Origin: Sphingomonas sp. PP-CE-3A-406 | Lineage (GTDB): Bacteria > Pseudomonadota > Alphaproteobacteria > Sphingomonadales > Sphingomonadaceae | Length of the DNA stretch: 64,000 bases | Assembly: GCF_003688625.1 (NCBI RefSeq) | Contig: NZ_RCWY01000004.1 | Coordinates: forward strand, 62,001-126,000 | Direction: 5' to 3' | Shown: positions 1 to 8,104 of the stretch, in pieces | Layout of the letters: each line of letters begins with the position of its first letter | How positions within the stretch are numbered: position 1 is the stretch's first letter | Position numbers and translations under genes: made by a program | The notes under the pieces: model-generated | The model's input: only the letters and a program-made list of their open reading frames with translations | What the model was told of the DNA's origin: nothing | The model's database searches: none

Positions 1-1071
1 ATGAGCGAGCTGATGATAGAGCGGAACCCCGAGCCCTACAACGCCGAGCCGGTGCCCGGCGCCTTGATCGAGCGGTTCTTGACGCCACAGAACCTGTTCT
101 ATGTGCGCAGCCATGGGCCCGTGCCGGACCTGCCGGCCGATCACCGGATTGAGGTGAGCGGGATCAGTGTGGGCGAGTGCTCCATCTCGATTGCGGAGTT
201 GAAGGCGCGCTTTCCGGTCCGGACTGTCACGGCTGTGCTTCAGTGCGCCGGCAACCGCCGGACCGATCTCCAACAGGTGGGCAAGACTTCAGGCGATCCG
301 TGGGACATAGGCGCGATCGGCAATGCCGAGTGGACGGGCGTGCGGCTCGCAGACCTGTTGGATGCAGTTGGAGCATCGGACGCGTCCAACCTGTTCGTCT
401 GCTTCACCGGCGCTGACGAGGTGGATGTGGAAGGCGAGGTGGCACCGTTCGGCGTCTCGATCGCTATGACCAAGGCGCGGGCGCCCGACGTGCTGCTCGC
501 CTGGGCGATGAACGGCGAACCGCTGGCACCCGAGCACGGTGCGCCGTTGCGTCTGGTCGTGCCAGGCTATGCTGGCGTGCGTAGCGCCAAGTGGCTGACC
601 CGGATCGAGGTCAAGGACACGCCCTCCGAGGCGCCGATCCAGGCGCACGATTACAAGCTTTTTCCGGCCGACGTGACCAGCGAGACGGCGGACTGGACGC
701 AAGGGCTGACGATCAACGCCATGCCGCTCAACGCCGCGATCTGCTCGCCTGGTTCGGGCGAGAGTCTGCCCGCGGGCAAGGTCCGGATCGAGGGCTATGC
801 CGTCGCCTATGAGCGCGACGTGTCGCGGGTAGAGGTGTCGCTGAACGGCGGTCGAGACTGGCGGCAGGCCGATTTCTCCGACGATCCGGACGGGCAGTGG
901 AGCTGGCAGCGCTGGTCGCTCGATGCGGAACTGCCCAAGGGGCGCCAGCACCTTGTGGTGCGCGCGTTCGACGATGCGGGCCAGGGTCAGCCCGAACTAC
1001 CCGATACGATGTGGAACTTCGCCGGATACCTCTGCACGGCCTGGCACCACGTCCACGTGCTGGTCGAGTGA
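1..1071 (+). CDS. Sulfite oxidase-family molybdopterin oxidoreductase
   Basis: The 356-residue protein has the two-domain layout of the sulfite oxidase family: an N-terminal molybdopterin-binding domain and a C-terminal Mo-cofactor dimerisation domain (about residues 235-350). The Mo-ligating cysteine lies in the motif LQCAGNRR near residue 82. No signal peptide is visible, so this form should act in the cytoplasm, unlike the Tat-dependent enzyme at 16273-17517. Substrate is inferred from family only; sulfite is likely but other S- or N-oxides are possible. The ATG is the first base of the window, so an upstream start cannot be excluded. Its stop overlaps the GTG of the next gene. Confidence 0.85.
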   Translation: MSELMIERNPEPYNAEPVPGALIERFLTPQNLFYVRSHGPVPDLPADHRIEVSGISVGECSISIAELKARFPVRTVTAVLQCAGNRRTDLQQVGKTSGDPWDIGAIGNAEWTGVRLADLLDAVGASDASNLFVCFTGADEVDVEGEVAPFGVSIAMTKARAPDVLLAWAMNGEPLAPEHGAPLRLVVPGYAGVRSAKWLTRIEVKDTPSEAPIQAHDYKLFPADVTSETADWTQGLTINAMPLNAAICSPGSGESLPAGKVRIEGYAVAYERDVSRVEVSLNGGRDWRQADFSDDPDGQWSWQRWSLDAELPKGRQHLVVRAFDDAGQGQPELPDTMWNFAGYLCTAWHHVHVLVE

Positions 1072-1580
1072 ATCCGCCGCCTTTGTCGGTCGATCTCGCC
1101 TTCTGGGTCGACGCGATCGGCAGGATGATCGTGGCGACGGCGGCCGGCATGACGCTCGGCTGGGAACGGTCACGCGAGAACCGACAGATCATGGGTCTGC
1201 GGACGCTAGGGCTGGTCGGGCTCGCGAGTTGCATCGCCGTCCAGGCGATCGTCCACAGCGGCTTGCCGAACGTGAACGCCGATGCAGCAGGTCGGGTGAT
1301 GCAGGGCATCCTATCCGGCGTCGGCTTCATCGGCGCGGGCGCGGTCCTGCGCGTCGGCAGCGGGCAGGAGGTGCATGGGCTGGCAACGGCGGCGTGCATC
1401 TGGGTGTCAGCGACGCTCGGAGCGGCAGCGGGATTGGCGGTGTGGCCACTGCTTGTGGGCGGTCTGCTGCTGGCGATGCTCGTGCTGTTCGTCGGCGCAC
1501 CGCTCGAACGCCGTATCCGCGAACGCGCCCGGCAGACCCCGGCCGAAGCGGACCGGCGGGACGCCGAGCAGAAACCCTGA
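1068..1580 (+). CDS. MgtC/SapB family membrane protein
   Basis: This 170-residue integral membrane protein has the MgtC family signatures: a GxxxGxER-like segment (TLGWERSRE), then MGLRTLGLVGL, and GVGFIGAGAVL followed by GLATAACIWVSATLG. About five hydrophobic segments are visible. MgtC proteins modulate membrane energetics and Mg2+ homeostasis; the role here is unknown. I chose the GTG at 1068 because it overlaps the stop of the preceding gene in a GTGA arrangement, and longer versions of the frame only shadow the sulfite oxidase gene. The C-terminus is hydrophilic and charged. Confidence 0.85.
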   Translation: MNPPPLSVDLAFWVDAIGRMIVATAAGMTLGWERSRENRQIMGLRTLGLVGLASCIAVQAIVHSGLPNVNADAAGRVMQGILSGVGFIGAGAVLRVGSGQEVHGLATAACIWVSATLGAAAGLAVWPLLVGGLLLAMLVLFVGAPLERRIRERARQTPAEADRRDAEQKP

Positions 1581-1632
1581 ATAATCCTTGGCGCGAAACG
1601 GTGTACCAGTAGTTTTGCAGACGGAGGACTTC

Positions 1633-1758
1633 ATGAGCGATATCGACAAGAAGAAGCCCACCACGCAAGAATCGGCCGAGATTCTGGAGCTGGAGGAGTC
1701 GGTCCGCGCCAAACACAAGGCGAAGGTTGACAACGTCAAGGAAGATGATCGCTTCTGA
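1633..1758 (+). CDS. Small acidic/charged protein, paralogue of the one at 12066
   Basis: A 41-codon ORF starts at an ATG with a good ribosome binding site (CGGAGG, 1622-1627). The product is highly charged, has no membrane segment and is probably cytoplasmic. Its N-terminal half, with core motif KPTTQESAEILEL, matches EPTTQETAEMVEV in the 50-residue protein at 12066-12218, so the two form a paralogous pair. The conserved core, the clear Shine-Dalgarno and the charged composition support a real gene although it is very short. Function is not recognised. Confidence 0.6.
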   Translation: MSDIDKKKPTTQESAEILELEESVRAKHKAKVDNVKEDDRF

Positions 1759-1772
1759 GCCGGTTGGCGCCG

Positions 1773-2156
1773 CTAAGCCGGGCTGAAGGAGCGAACGAGA
1801 GCGAGGCCGCCGAACAGCGCGAGCACGCCCAGCCCAACCGATCCGACAACATAAAGGGCAGCTTGCCCGACTTCGGCTCTCTCCTAATGCAAGGCCGCTT
1901 CCAGCGAGAAGGTCGAGAAGGTCGTGACGCCGTCCAGCCCGCCGGTGGTGAGGAACAATCGCCATCCCGGGCTCGATCCGCTTCGCAACAAGAACCAGCC
2001 CCCCAGCAGACTCATAAGGAATGAGCCGAGCACGTTGATGATGGGCGTTCCGATCGACAGGTCGGGGCCGAACAGGCGCAGGCTGAGGCCGTTCAGCCCA
2101 TACCGCAGCATGCCGTCGGAACCAGCCCCGGCGAACACAATCAGGTATGGCCCCAT
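1773..2156 (-). pseudogene. crcB: crcB/fluC fluoride channel pseudogene (in-frame amber codon)
   Basis: Reading from 2156 downward gives a Fluc/CrcB channel with GSDGMLRYGLN, the N-box NVLGSFLMSLLGG and TTGGLDGVTTFSTFSLEA. A TAG at 1884-1886 (codon 91) interrupts the frame. The same frame then continues with ERAEVGQAALYVVGS and ends at 1773, giving the usual 127-residue length. At the equivalent place the intact paralogue at 11271 reads LWERGETGAA, so the amber replaces a conserved tryptophan (TGG to TAG). Unless suppressed, the product lacks its last membrane helix. It sits 3 bases after a damaged DUF190 gene, in a decayed copy of the fluoride cassette. Confidence 0.85.
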
Positions 2157-2159
2157 GCC

Positions 2160-2575
2160 TCAGCCAACCAGCTCGGCCGTATCCGCATCTTCCTGGCGCA
2201 AGCCCGCCGGGCTGACCGTCCAATGCTCCAGGTGCTTGTAGACGATGACCTTGTTCGCAAGCAGGTCGCCATGCGCCCGGCAGAAGCCTTCGAGCTGCTC
2301 GCGCTGGCCGATCAGTTCGACACACATGGTGAGGTGTGGATCGGCGATCTCGGCGCCGTTCTCATGCACCGGGCCGTGGTTGCTGTAGCCGTAGTGGGTA
2401 TAGTGGGCGACAGCGTTCATGATTCCGTCCGCCTTGGCCTGCGCGACGAGCGTTCGGTCGAGCGGCTTGGCAGCCCAGCGTGAGCGCGTGCCCGGCTTTA
2501 CCGCCTTATCGGCTAGCTTCATGTAGATGCGGACCAGCCGATCTCGGTCTGCGACACGTGGTGGGCGTCGGACAT
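2160..2575 (-). pseudogene. DUF190 protein pseudogene (single-base deletion)
   Basis: From an ATG at 2575, with GGAAGG upstream as ribosome binding site, the frame reads like the start of the intact DUF190 gene at 4622. It then loses one base near 2535, just after the residues TEIG. Restoring that base gives MVRIYMK followed by the rest of the DUF190 domain in the frame ending at 2160 (YGYSNHGP, MCVELIGQ and YKHLEHW are conserved). The remaining open frame can restart only at an internal ATG (2522), giving a 120-residue protein without its first strand. DUF190 genes are commonly found beside crcB. Confidence 0.75.
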
Positions 2576-2992
2576 GGATAAGCCTTCCGTGAGGTAAGGA
2601 GCGAACAGGTCTGAAAGGTCGGACACGGGACGGAGCGCGCGCGCATCGCGCAGCGTCAGGTCCGGCGGCAGGGTGCTGCCCGCCCGCTTCGGCACCGCCA
2701 CCCGTTGCGACAGGTAGATGCCGTTATGCCCGGAGCAGGCGTAAGCGACGAAACAGGCGACCGCGACCGGCACTGCGGTCTCGGCGCCGAACAGCTCGAC
2801 GCCCATGATCGTGCAGGCGAGCGGCGTATTGGCCGCGCCCGCGAACACCGCCACGAAACCGAGCGCGGCAAGGAGGTCGACGGGGACACCGATCGGGCCG
2901 GCGAGCGCATGACCCAGCACCGCGCCGATGAAGAACAGCGGCGTGACCTCGCCGCCCTTGGGCGGCGGCTCTTCGCCTGCTCCGCCGGCCAC
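2519..2992 (-). pseudogene. Fluoride-type CLC antiporter remnant (C-terminal third)
   Basis: The 157-residue frame matches only the C-terminal part of the CLC-F protein at 3222-4622: KGGEVTPLFFIGA, VAVFAGAANTPLACTIMG, then CSGHNGIYLSQR and VAVPKRA. Homology stops at about 2965. Upstream of that the sequence is unrelated, so at least 300 residues, including the GREG anion-binding region, are missing. The frame also runs without a stop into the N-terminus of the neighbouring DUF190 gene and ends at 2519. This is a truncation relic and cannot make a working antiporter. Confidence 0.8.
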
Positions 2993-3091
2993 AGCAATCG
3001 GATGGCTGCGAGCAACAGTATCGGTCCGTCAGTTATCCTGCCGTTTCGGGCCTGTCATCCGGCAACCATACAGTTTCATTTCTACATCGGA

Positions 3092-3120
3092 TTGACGTTG
3101 CCGCACCGCGGCGACATATA
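3092..3120 (+). promoter_or_regulatory. Sigma70-type promoter of the fluoride operon
   Basis: TTGACG (3092-3097) and CATATA (3115-3120) are separated by exactly 17 bases. The predicted start, near 3127, would fall immediately before the fluoride riboswitch aptamer at about 3129. Spacing and position agree with promoter and aptamer driving the clcF operon. Confidence 0.7.
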
Positions 3121-3128
3121 GCGGCCGA

Positions 3129-3195
3129 AGGCGATGGATTTCCGCCTGGCTATGTTGGCCGAACCGCCCTCGCAAGGGCCGATGATTCCTACCGG
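3129..3195 (+). promoter_or_regulatory. Fluoride riboswitch (crcB RNA motif)
   Basis: The leader contains the conserved blocks of the crcB-motif aptamer in order: GGCGATGG (3130-3137) with CCGCC after it, GAACCGCC (3161-3168), a short hairpin closed by GGGCC, then GATGATTCCTACC (3181-3193). The published family binds fluoride through Mg2+ and turns on fluoride-resistance genes. The next gene downstream is a fluoride-type CLC antiporter. No U-rich terminator follows. Instead ATTCCT (3185-3190) is perfectly complementary to AGGAAT (3215-3220) in the ribosome binding site, which suggests translational control. Confidence 0.88.
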
Positions 3196-3221
3196 GCGCC
3201 GCAAGGCAGCAAGGAGGAATT

Positions 3222-4622
3222 GTGCGCGCGACGTTTCGCAATCTCTATAACGAATTAAATTTGGCCGCTTTTTTTCGCGATCGCCATGACCATGCCCTGT
3301 CGGTGTTGCGCTGGACGCTGATCCTCGTGCCGATGGCGGCGCTGGTGGGAACACTCTGCGCGGCTTTCCTCTGGAGCCTCGACGCCGCGACACAGGCGCG
3401 GTTCGACTATCCCTGGCTGCTTTACCTCCTGCCCTTAGGCGGAGCGGCGGTCGCGTTGCTCTATCACCTGACCGGCCGTTCGGTCGAAGCGGGCAATAAT
3501 CTCATCGTCGAGCAGATACACGAGCCCGGAGGCGGCGTTCCGCTGCGCATGGCACCGTTGGTCTTCATCGGCACGATCGCCACTCATCTCTTTGGCGGTT
3601 CCGCAGGGCGTGAGGGCACTGCGGTCCAGCTCGGCGGCAGTCTCGCCAGCGCCGTTGCCGGCCTCTTCCGGCTCGATCCTGCCAGCGTCCGCATTCTGCT
3701 TATGGCAGGTGTCGCAGCCGGCTTCGGTGCGGTCTTCGGGACCCCGCTCGCCGGGGCGGTGTTCGCACTCGAGGTGCTGGCCGTCGGACGTATCGAATAC
3801 GGCGGCATCATCCCCTGTCTGCTAGCCGCGCTGGTCGGCGACTGGGCATGTCACGCCTGGGGCATCCATCATACGCCTTACCACATCACCTATGTGGCCT
3901 CCGCGAGCGGTGCCTTGTTCGTCGAGCCGGTGTTGCTCTTCAAGGCGGCAATAGCCGGCGTAGCGTTTGGTCTCGCCGGACTTGTGTTTGCAGAAGCCAA
4001 CCACGCCTTCGGCGGAGTTTTGAAGCGCCATATCCCTTACGGCCCTGCGCGTGCGGCGCTGGGCGGGGTGCTGGTCATCGCGCTGGTCTGGATCGTTGGT
4101 ACACGCGCTTATCTCGGCCTAGGCGTATGGTCGGCCATTCCCGGTGATCCCACGATCGCCGGCTTTTTCACCGGCCCTGCCGATCGGTGGAGCTGGGCGC
4201 TCAAGATGCTGTTCACGGTCGTGACGCTTAGCGCCGGCTTCAAGGGCGGCGAGGTGACCCCACTATTTTTCATCGGCGCAGCGCTCGGTAATGCGCTCGG
4301 TTGGCTGCTTGGCGCACCGCTCGATCTGTTCGCGGGACTAGGCTTCATTGCGGTGTTCGCTGGCGCGGCCAATACGCCGCTCGCCTGCACGATCATGGGG
4401 ATCGAGCTGTTCGGAGCGGCCCACGCCGTCCCAATCGCAGTCGCTTGTTTCATCGCCTACATCTGCTCGGGCCATAACGGCATCTACCTGTCGCAGCGGA
4501 TCGCGGTGCCAAAGCGCGCGTCTCGCGCGCATACCGGGGCTGCGACCCTGCGCGATGCTCGTGCGTCACGGCGCGGCCCCCGTCCATCCCCGACCCCCGT
4601 CATCACCAAGGAGCATGACTGA
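3222..4622 (+). CDS. clcF: Fluoride-type CLC antiporter (CLC-F/EriC-F)
   Basis: This 466-residue CLC-family membrane protein should export fluoride in exchange for protons. The CLC-F clade is indicated by GREGTAVQ at residues 129-136 in place of the usual GREGP, and by GNN (91-93) where chloride transporters carry the GSGIP serine. Later conserved segments are GFKGGEVTPLFFIGA and AGAANTPLACTIMG. The start is a GTG at 3222 with an excellent Shine-Dalgarno (AAGGAGGA, 3211-3218), controlled by the fluoride riboswitch just upstream. The stop overlaps the ATG of the DUF190 gene (TGATG), so the two are translationally coupled. Confidence 0.93.
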   Translation: MRATFRNLYNELNLAAFFRDRHDHALSVLRWTLILVPMAALVGTLCAAFLWSLDAATQARFDYPWLLYLLPLGGAAVALLYHLTGRSVEAGNNLIVEQIHEPGGGVPLRMAPLVFIGTIATHLFGGSAGREGTAVQLGGSLASAVAGLFRLDPASVRILLMAGVAAGFGAVFGTPLAGAVFALEVLAVGRIEYGGIIPCLLAALVGDWACHAWGIHHTPYHITYVASASGALFVEPVLLFKAAIAGVAFGLAGLVFAEANHAFGGVLKRHIPYGPARAALGGVLVIALVWIVGTRAYLGLGVWSAIPGDPTIAGFFTGPADRWSWALKMLFTVVTLSAGFKGGEVTPLFFIGAALGNALGWLLGAPLDLFAGLGFIAVFAGAANTPLACTIMGIELFGAAHAVPIAVACFIAYICSGHNGIYLSQRIAVPKRASRAHTGAATLRDARASRRGPRPSPTPVITKEHD

Positions 4623-5044
4623 TGTCTCAACAGCATAAGGTGACGCCGAGCGAGATCGGTATGATCCGCATCTATCTAAAGCCATCCGACAAGATCGCGA
4701 CCGGATCGCGTAGCTTCTGGTCGCGCAAGCCGCTCTACCGTGAGCTTGTCGCGCAAGCGAAGCGCGACGGCATCATGAACGCGGTCGCTCACAACACGCA
4801 CTACGGCTACAGCAATCACGGCCCGGTGCGCGAAAATGGTTCCGAAATCGCCGATCCGCACCTGACCATGTGTGTCGAGTTGATCGGGCAGCGCCACGAA
4901 CTGGAACGCTTCTGCGAAGCACATGGCGAGATCCTTGGTGGCAAGGTTATCGTCTACAAGCATCTCGAACACTGGAGCATTGGCTCTGCCGGTATCCGTC
5001 ACGAAGATGCCGCGCCCGCGATCCTCGCGGCAGAGCCGGAGTGA
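4622..5044 (+). CDS. DUF190 domain protein, fluoride operon
   Basis: This 140-residue soluble protein matches DUF190, a small alpha/beta family often encoded beside crcB or CLC-F genes. Conserved segments include RIYLKPSD, HYGYSNHGP, MCVELIGQ and YKHLEHW. The fold resembles PII-like proteins, which suggests ligand sensing or regulation of the adjacent transporter; this is inference and no activity is established. The ATG overlaps the clcF stop by one base. A frame-damaged paralogue lies at 2160-2575. Confidence 0.87.
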   Translation: MSQQHKVTPSEIGMIRIYLKPSDKIATGSRSFWSRKPLYRELVAQAKRDGIMNAVAHNTHYGYSNHGPVRENGSEIADPHLTMCVELIGQRHELERFCEAHGEILGGKVIVYKHLEHWSIGSAGIRHEDAAPAILAAEPE

Positions 5045-5052
5045 GCGCGAGG

Positions 5053-6138
5053 ATGAGAAGCACCGCTTCAGCGTCCTGGCTCGTCTGGGCATTGGGCTCC
5101 GCCGGCTTCGCCGCGATGACCGCGATTTTCGCGAAGATCGGCGTCGAAGGGATCGACTCCGATTTGGCCACGCTCTTTCGGACGCTGGTGATAGTTGCCG
5201 TGCTGACCATCCTTCTTGCGGTCACGGGCAAATTTCAGCCACTCGATGCGATCAGTCCGCGAAGCTGGCTGTTCCTTGCCCTTTCGGGCCTTGCGACGGG
5301 TGCCTCCTGGATTTGCTACTTCCGCGCCTTGAAGATCGGCGATGCCGCCCGCGTCGCACCGATCGATAAGCTGAGCGTCGTCTTCGTCGCGGTGCTCGGC
5401 GTGGCGTTTCTCGGTGAGCATCTTTCCACCCGCGGCTGGCTTGGGATCGTCCTGATCGGTGCGGGAGCCGTGCTCGTCGCCCTTGCCCGAACCTCGAAAC
5501 CGGAACCCAACGATGCGCCTCCTTGCGACACTCTCTGCGACCCTGGTCCTCACGGTCTCGCCCACGGTTCAGGCGCGCACGCCAAAGCGCCACCCGGCGC
5601 CCCACAATGTCATTCTTGTCGTGATCGACGGCCTGCGAGGCAAGATCGTCACATCCCAGAGCGCGCCGACGCTCGCGCAATTGCGGGACACCGGCACCTA
5701 TTTTTCCAACAGCCACTCGGTCTTCCCGACGTTCACCACCGCCAATGCGTCGGCGCTCGCAACCGGTCACCAGCTCGGCGACACCGGAGACTTCAGCAAC
5801 ACGATATGGACTCGTGCGCCGATTGCTGCAGCTGCCGGCAGCGTGACGCCCTTCCTCGAGAACGATGCTGTTCTGGGCGAGGTCGACGAGCATTTCGGGG
5901 GCAATTACCTCAACGAGACCACCGTTCTCGAAGCGGCGCGGCAAGCAGGGTACGGCACGGCCGCGATCGGCAAGCTCGGTCCCGCATTGATCCAGGACCA
6001 TCGTGCACGCGACGGAGCCACCACACTCATCATCGACGATTCAACCGGGCGTCCCGGCGGGATTCCGCTGTCTGCCGACGTTGCCGCTCGCCTCACGCAG
6101 GCAGGGCTTGCGCTGCAAGCACCGGACCGCGGCAGTAA
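5053..6138 (+). CDS. EamA-like (half-size DMT) transporter, reading frame lacks its usual stop
   Basis: Residues 1 to about 150 form a single EamA/DMT unit of five membrane helices (from SWLVWALGSAGFAAMTAIFAK to GIVLIGAGAVLVALA), the size of half-length homodimeric members. The substrate is unknown. Family members end shortly after this point, near 5505, but here no stop occurs and the frame stays open to 6138. It therefore overlaps the next gene by 626 bases with a tail that only shadows that gene. A lost stop or a frameshift at the end is likely. The ATG at 5053 has GGAG 12 bases upstream; a GTG at 5041 overlapping the previous stop is an alternative. Confidence 0.65.
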   Translation: MRSTASASWLVWALGSAGFAAMTAIFAKIGVEGIDSDLATLFRTLVIVAVLTILLAVTGKFQPLDAISPRSWLFLALSGLATGASWICYFRALKIGDAARVAPIDKLSVVFVAVLGVAFLGEHLSTRGWLGIVLIGAGAVLVALARTSKPEPNDAPPCDTLCDPGPHGLAHGSGAHAKAPPGAPQCHSCRDRRPARQDRHIPERADARAIAGHRHLFFQQPLGLPDVHHRQCVGARNRSPARRHRRLQQHDMDSCADCCSCRQRDALPRERCCSGRGRRAFRGQLPQRDHRSRSGAASRVRHGRDRQARSRIDPGPSCTRRSHHTHHRRFNRASRRDSAVCRRCRSPHAGRACAASTGPRQ

Positions 6139-7369
6139 CGGACGGTCCGGGGATGCCCGAATCCCCGGAACGACGAGTGCCAACCGCGTGCAGCAGGACT
6201 ATCTCATCGACGTCGCGACCCGGGTCGCTTTGCCGGTCTTCCGAAAGCAGCACCGGCCGTTCGCCATGGTGTTCTGGTCGCGCGATCCCGATGGCACGCA
6301 GCACAATCAGGGCGACAGCCTCAATCAGCTGACGCCGGGCATCAACGGTCCCACGACCTTCGCCGCGATCCGCAATGCCGACTATGATCTAGCGAAGCTG
6401 CGCGCAGCACTCGATCGCTTGGGTCTTGCGAAGACGACCGACATCATCGTCACGTCGGATCACGGCTTCTCTACGATCTCCAAAGAAAGCCGGACCAGCT
6501 CCGCAGCACGCGGGCGCTATGTCGATGTTCCCGAAGGTTTCCTACCGCCCGGCTTCCTTGCGCTTGATCTGGCGTCCGCCTTGAACATGCCCGTATTCGA
6601 TCCAGAAGCGGGCAACACGCGGGTCGCGGACGGCAAGCATCCGAGCCGCGGCAACGCGGTGCTCGGTGCCGATGCGACGAGACCTGACGTAGTGGTGGCG
6701 GCAAATGGCGGGTCCGACCTCCTCTATCTACCGACCCGCGATCCTGCCCTAGCGGCACGGGTCGTTTCCGCACTGCTGGATCAGGACTATGTCAGCGGTA
6801 TCTTCGTCGATGACCGCCTGGGAGCAATCGCCGGAACACTGCCGCTTTCCGCGATCAATTTGAAGGGCGAGGCACTCCCGCCGGTGCCGTCGATCGTCGT
6901 CAACTTCCGATCCGCCAACACCGGGTGTGCGATTGCGACAAACTGCCAGATCGAAGTCTCCGATACGACCCTCCAGCAGGGGCAGGGCATGCACGGCAGC
7001 TTCGGCCGCGGTGACACATTGAACTTTACCGCAGCGACCGGCCCGGACTTCAAGCGCGGCTTTGTCGATCCAGCACCGGTCAGCAATGTCGACGTGGGCC
7101 GCACCATGATGGCATTGCTGAATCTCCTCCCCACCCCGCGCGGCCATCTGACCGGCCGGGTACTGCGCGAGGCGATGCCGGGTGGAACGGTGCCGCGCTA
7201 CGAGGGTCGCGAAGAGCGCTCGCAGCCTGCTGCCAACGGCCTCGCGACCGTCCTGCAATATCAGCAGCTGGGCGGCATCCGCTATCTCGATGCCGGCGGC
7301 TTCCCCGATCGGACGCTCGGTATAGGAACAGCATCCGTCCCATCGGGTGAAAAGGCGATGCGGCGATGA
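5513..7369 (+). CDS. Exported alkaline phosphatase-superfamily phosphodiesterase/pyrophosphatase
   Basis: The 618-residue protein opens with a signal peptide (about residues 1-22, ending VQA). It then has alkaline-phosphatase superfamily landmarks: VILVVIDGLRG (metal-binding Asp), FPTFTTANASALATGH with the probable nucleophilic Thr, IIVTSDHGF, and a late GMHGSFGRG (metal-binding His). This fits the type I phosphodiesterase/nucleotide pyrophosphatase branch acting in the periplasm. Substrate cannot be read from sequence. It lies inside the fluoride operon; the ATG at 5513 is supported by the signal peptide, and the stop overlaps the next ATG (ATGA). Confidence 0.85.
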   Translation: MRLLATLSATLVLTVSPTVQARTPKRHPAPHNVILVVIDGLRGKIVTSQSAPTLAQLRDTGTYFSNSHSVFPTFTTANASALATGHQLGDTGDFSNTIWTRAPIAAAAGSVTPFLENDAVLGEVDEHFGGNYLNETTVLEAARQAGYGTAAIGKLGPALIQDHRARDGATTLIIDDSTGRPGGIPLSADVAARLTQAGLALQAPDRGSNGRSGDARIPGTTSANRVQQDYLIDVATRVALPVFRKQHRPFAMVFWSRDPDGTQHNQGDSLNQLTPGINGPTTFAAIRNADYDLAKLRAALDRLGLAKTTDIIVTSDHGFSTISKESRTSSAARGRYVDVPEGFLPPGFLALDLASALNMPVFDPEAGNTRVADGKHPSRGNAVLGADATRPDVVVAANGGSDLLYLPTRDPALAARVVSALLDQDYVSGIFVDDRLGAIAGTLPLSAINLKGEALPPVPSIVVNFRSANTGCAIATNCQIEVSDTTLQQGQGMHGSFGRGDTLNFTAATGPDFKRGFVDPAPVSNVDVGRTMMALLNLLPTPRGHLTGRVLREAMPGGTVPRYEGREERSQPAANGLATVLQYQQLGGIRYLDAGGFPDRTLGIGTASVPSGEKAMRR

Positions 7370-7944
7370 ACCGGCTCCCACAGATTTGGCTCGTCCGTCA
7401 CGGTGAAACCGCTTGGAGCGTTTCGCGGCAGCATACGGGACGGACTGACATCTCGCTGACCGAGGCAGGAGAAGCCGCGGCGAAACGAATAGCCGAACGT
7501 CTGCCAAGCTTGGACTTTACCGCCGTCTGGTCGAGCCCTTCGATACGGGCGCGCCGGACCGGGGAATTGACCGGTTTCGCGACCCGCCTGGTGCCTGCCG
7601 ACGATCTCGCGGAATGGGATTACGCCGCCTACGAGGGACGAACCAGGAAGGAGATCCTCGCCGACCGCCCGGACTGGAACCTGTTCCGCGACGGCTGCCC
7701 GCAAGGAGAGACTCCGGAGGCGGTCGCAGCCCGAGCCGATCGCGTCATCGCATCGCTGCGTGGGCGCAACGCCGATGTCCTGATCTTCTCGAGCGCTCAT
7801 ATTCTCCGCGTGCTGACAGCGCGCTGGCTCGGCTTACCCGTCGGGGCCGCTGCCTATTTCCTGCTCGATACGGCCAGCATCAGCGTCCTCGGGTACGAAC
7901 ATGATGGCGACGAGCCGGTCATTCGGTCGTGGAACCAGTCATGA
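7366..7944 (+). CDS. Histidine phosphatase family protein (phosphoglycerate-mutase-like)
   Basis: This 192-residue cytoplasmic enzyme has the RHG motif (LVRHGETAWS, near residue 11), SSPSIRARRT for the second arginine, and a late catalytic histidine in SSAHILRVLTARWLGL. It belongs to the broad GpmB/CobC/SixA branch rather than to cofactor-dependent GpmA, which is encoded at 8930. The substrate is unknown. It is translationally coupled to the upstream phosphatase-superfamily gene (ATGA overlap) and is the last gene of the first tightly packed part of the fluoride operon. Confidence 0.85.
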   Translation: MNRLPQIWLVRHGETAWSVSRQHTGRTDISLTEAGEAAAKRIAERLPSLDFTAVWSSPSIRARRTGELTGFATRLVPADDLAEWDYAAYEGRTRKEILADRPDWNLFRDGCPQGETPEAVAARADRVIASLRGRNADVLIFSSAHILRVLTARWLGLPVGAAAYFLLDTASISVLGYEHDGDEPVIRSWNQS

Positions 7945-8104
7945 TGCGCCTTGTGACGCGGTACTTCGCGTATCCAAATGAGGGTGCCTGGATGGGATGG
8001 GCGGGGAAGAGCCATCCTGCGCCGTCGCAAGGGTTCAAACGATCCGGTGCCCAGCATTCCGGAAACTTCACACACGCCCTCACCCCCGCCCGGGAGACGA
8101 TGCC

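Noticed and set aside
5252..6001. Minus-strand open frame across the EamA and phosphatase genes
   Set aside because: No recognisable domain or start signal; mirror of the plus-strand genes.
7945..8104. Possible second fluoride riboswitch before the usp gene
   Set aside because: The conserved aptamer blocks (GATGG...AACCGCC...GATGA-CCTAC) are not present in order.
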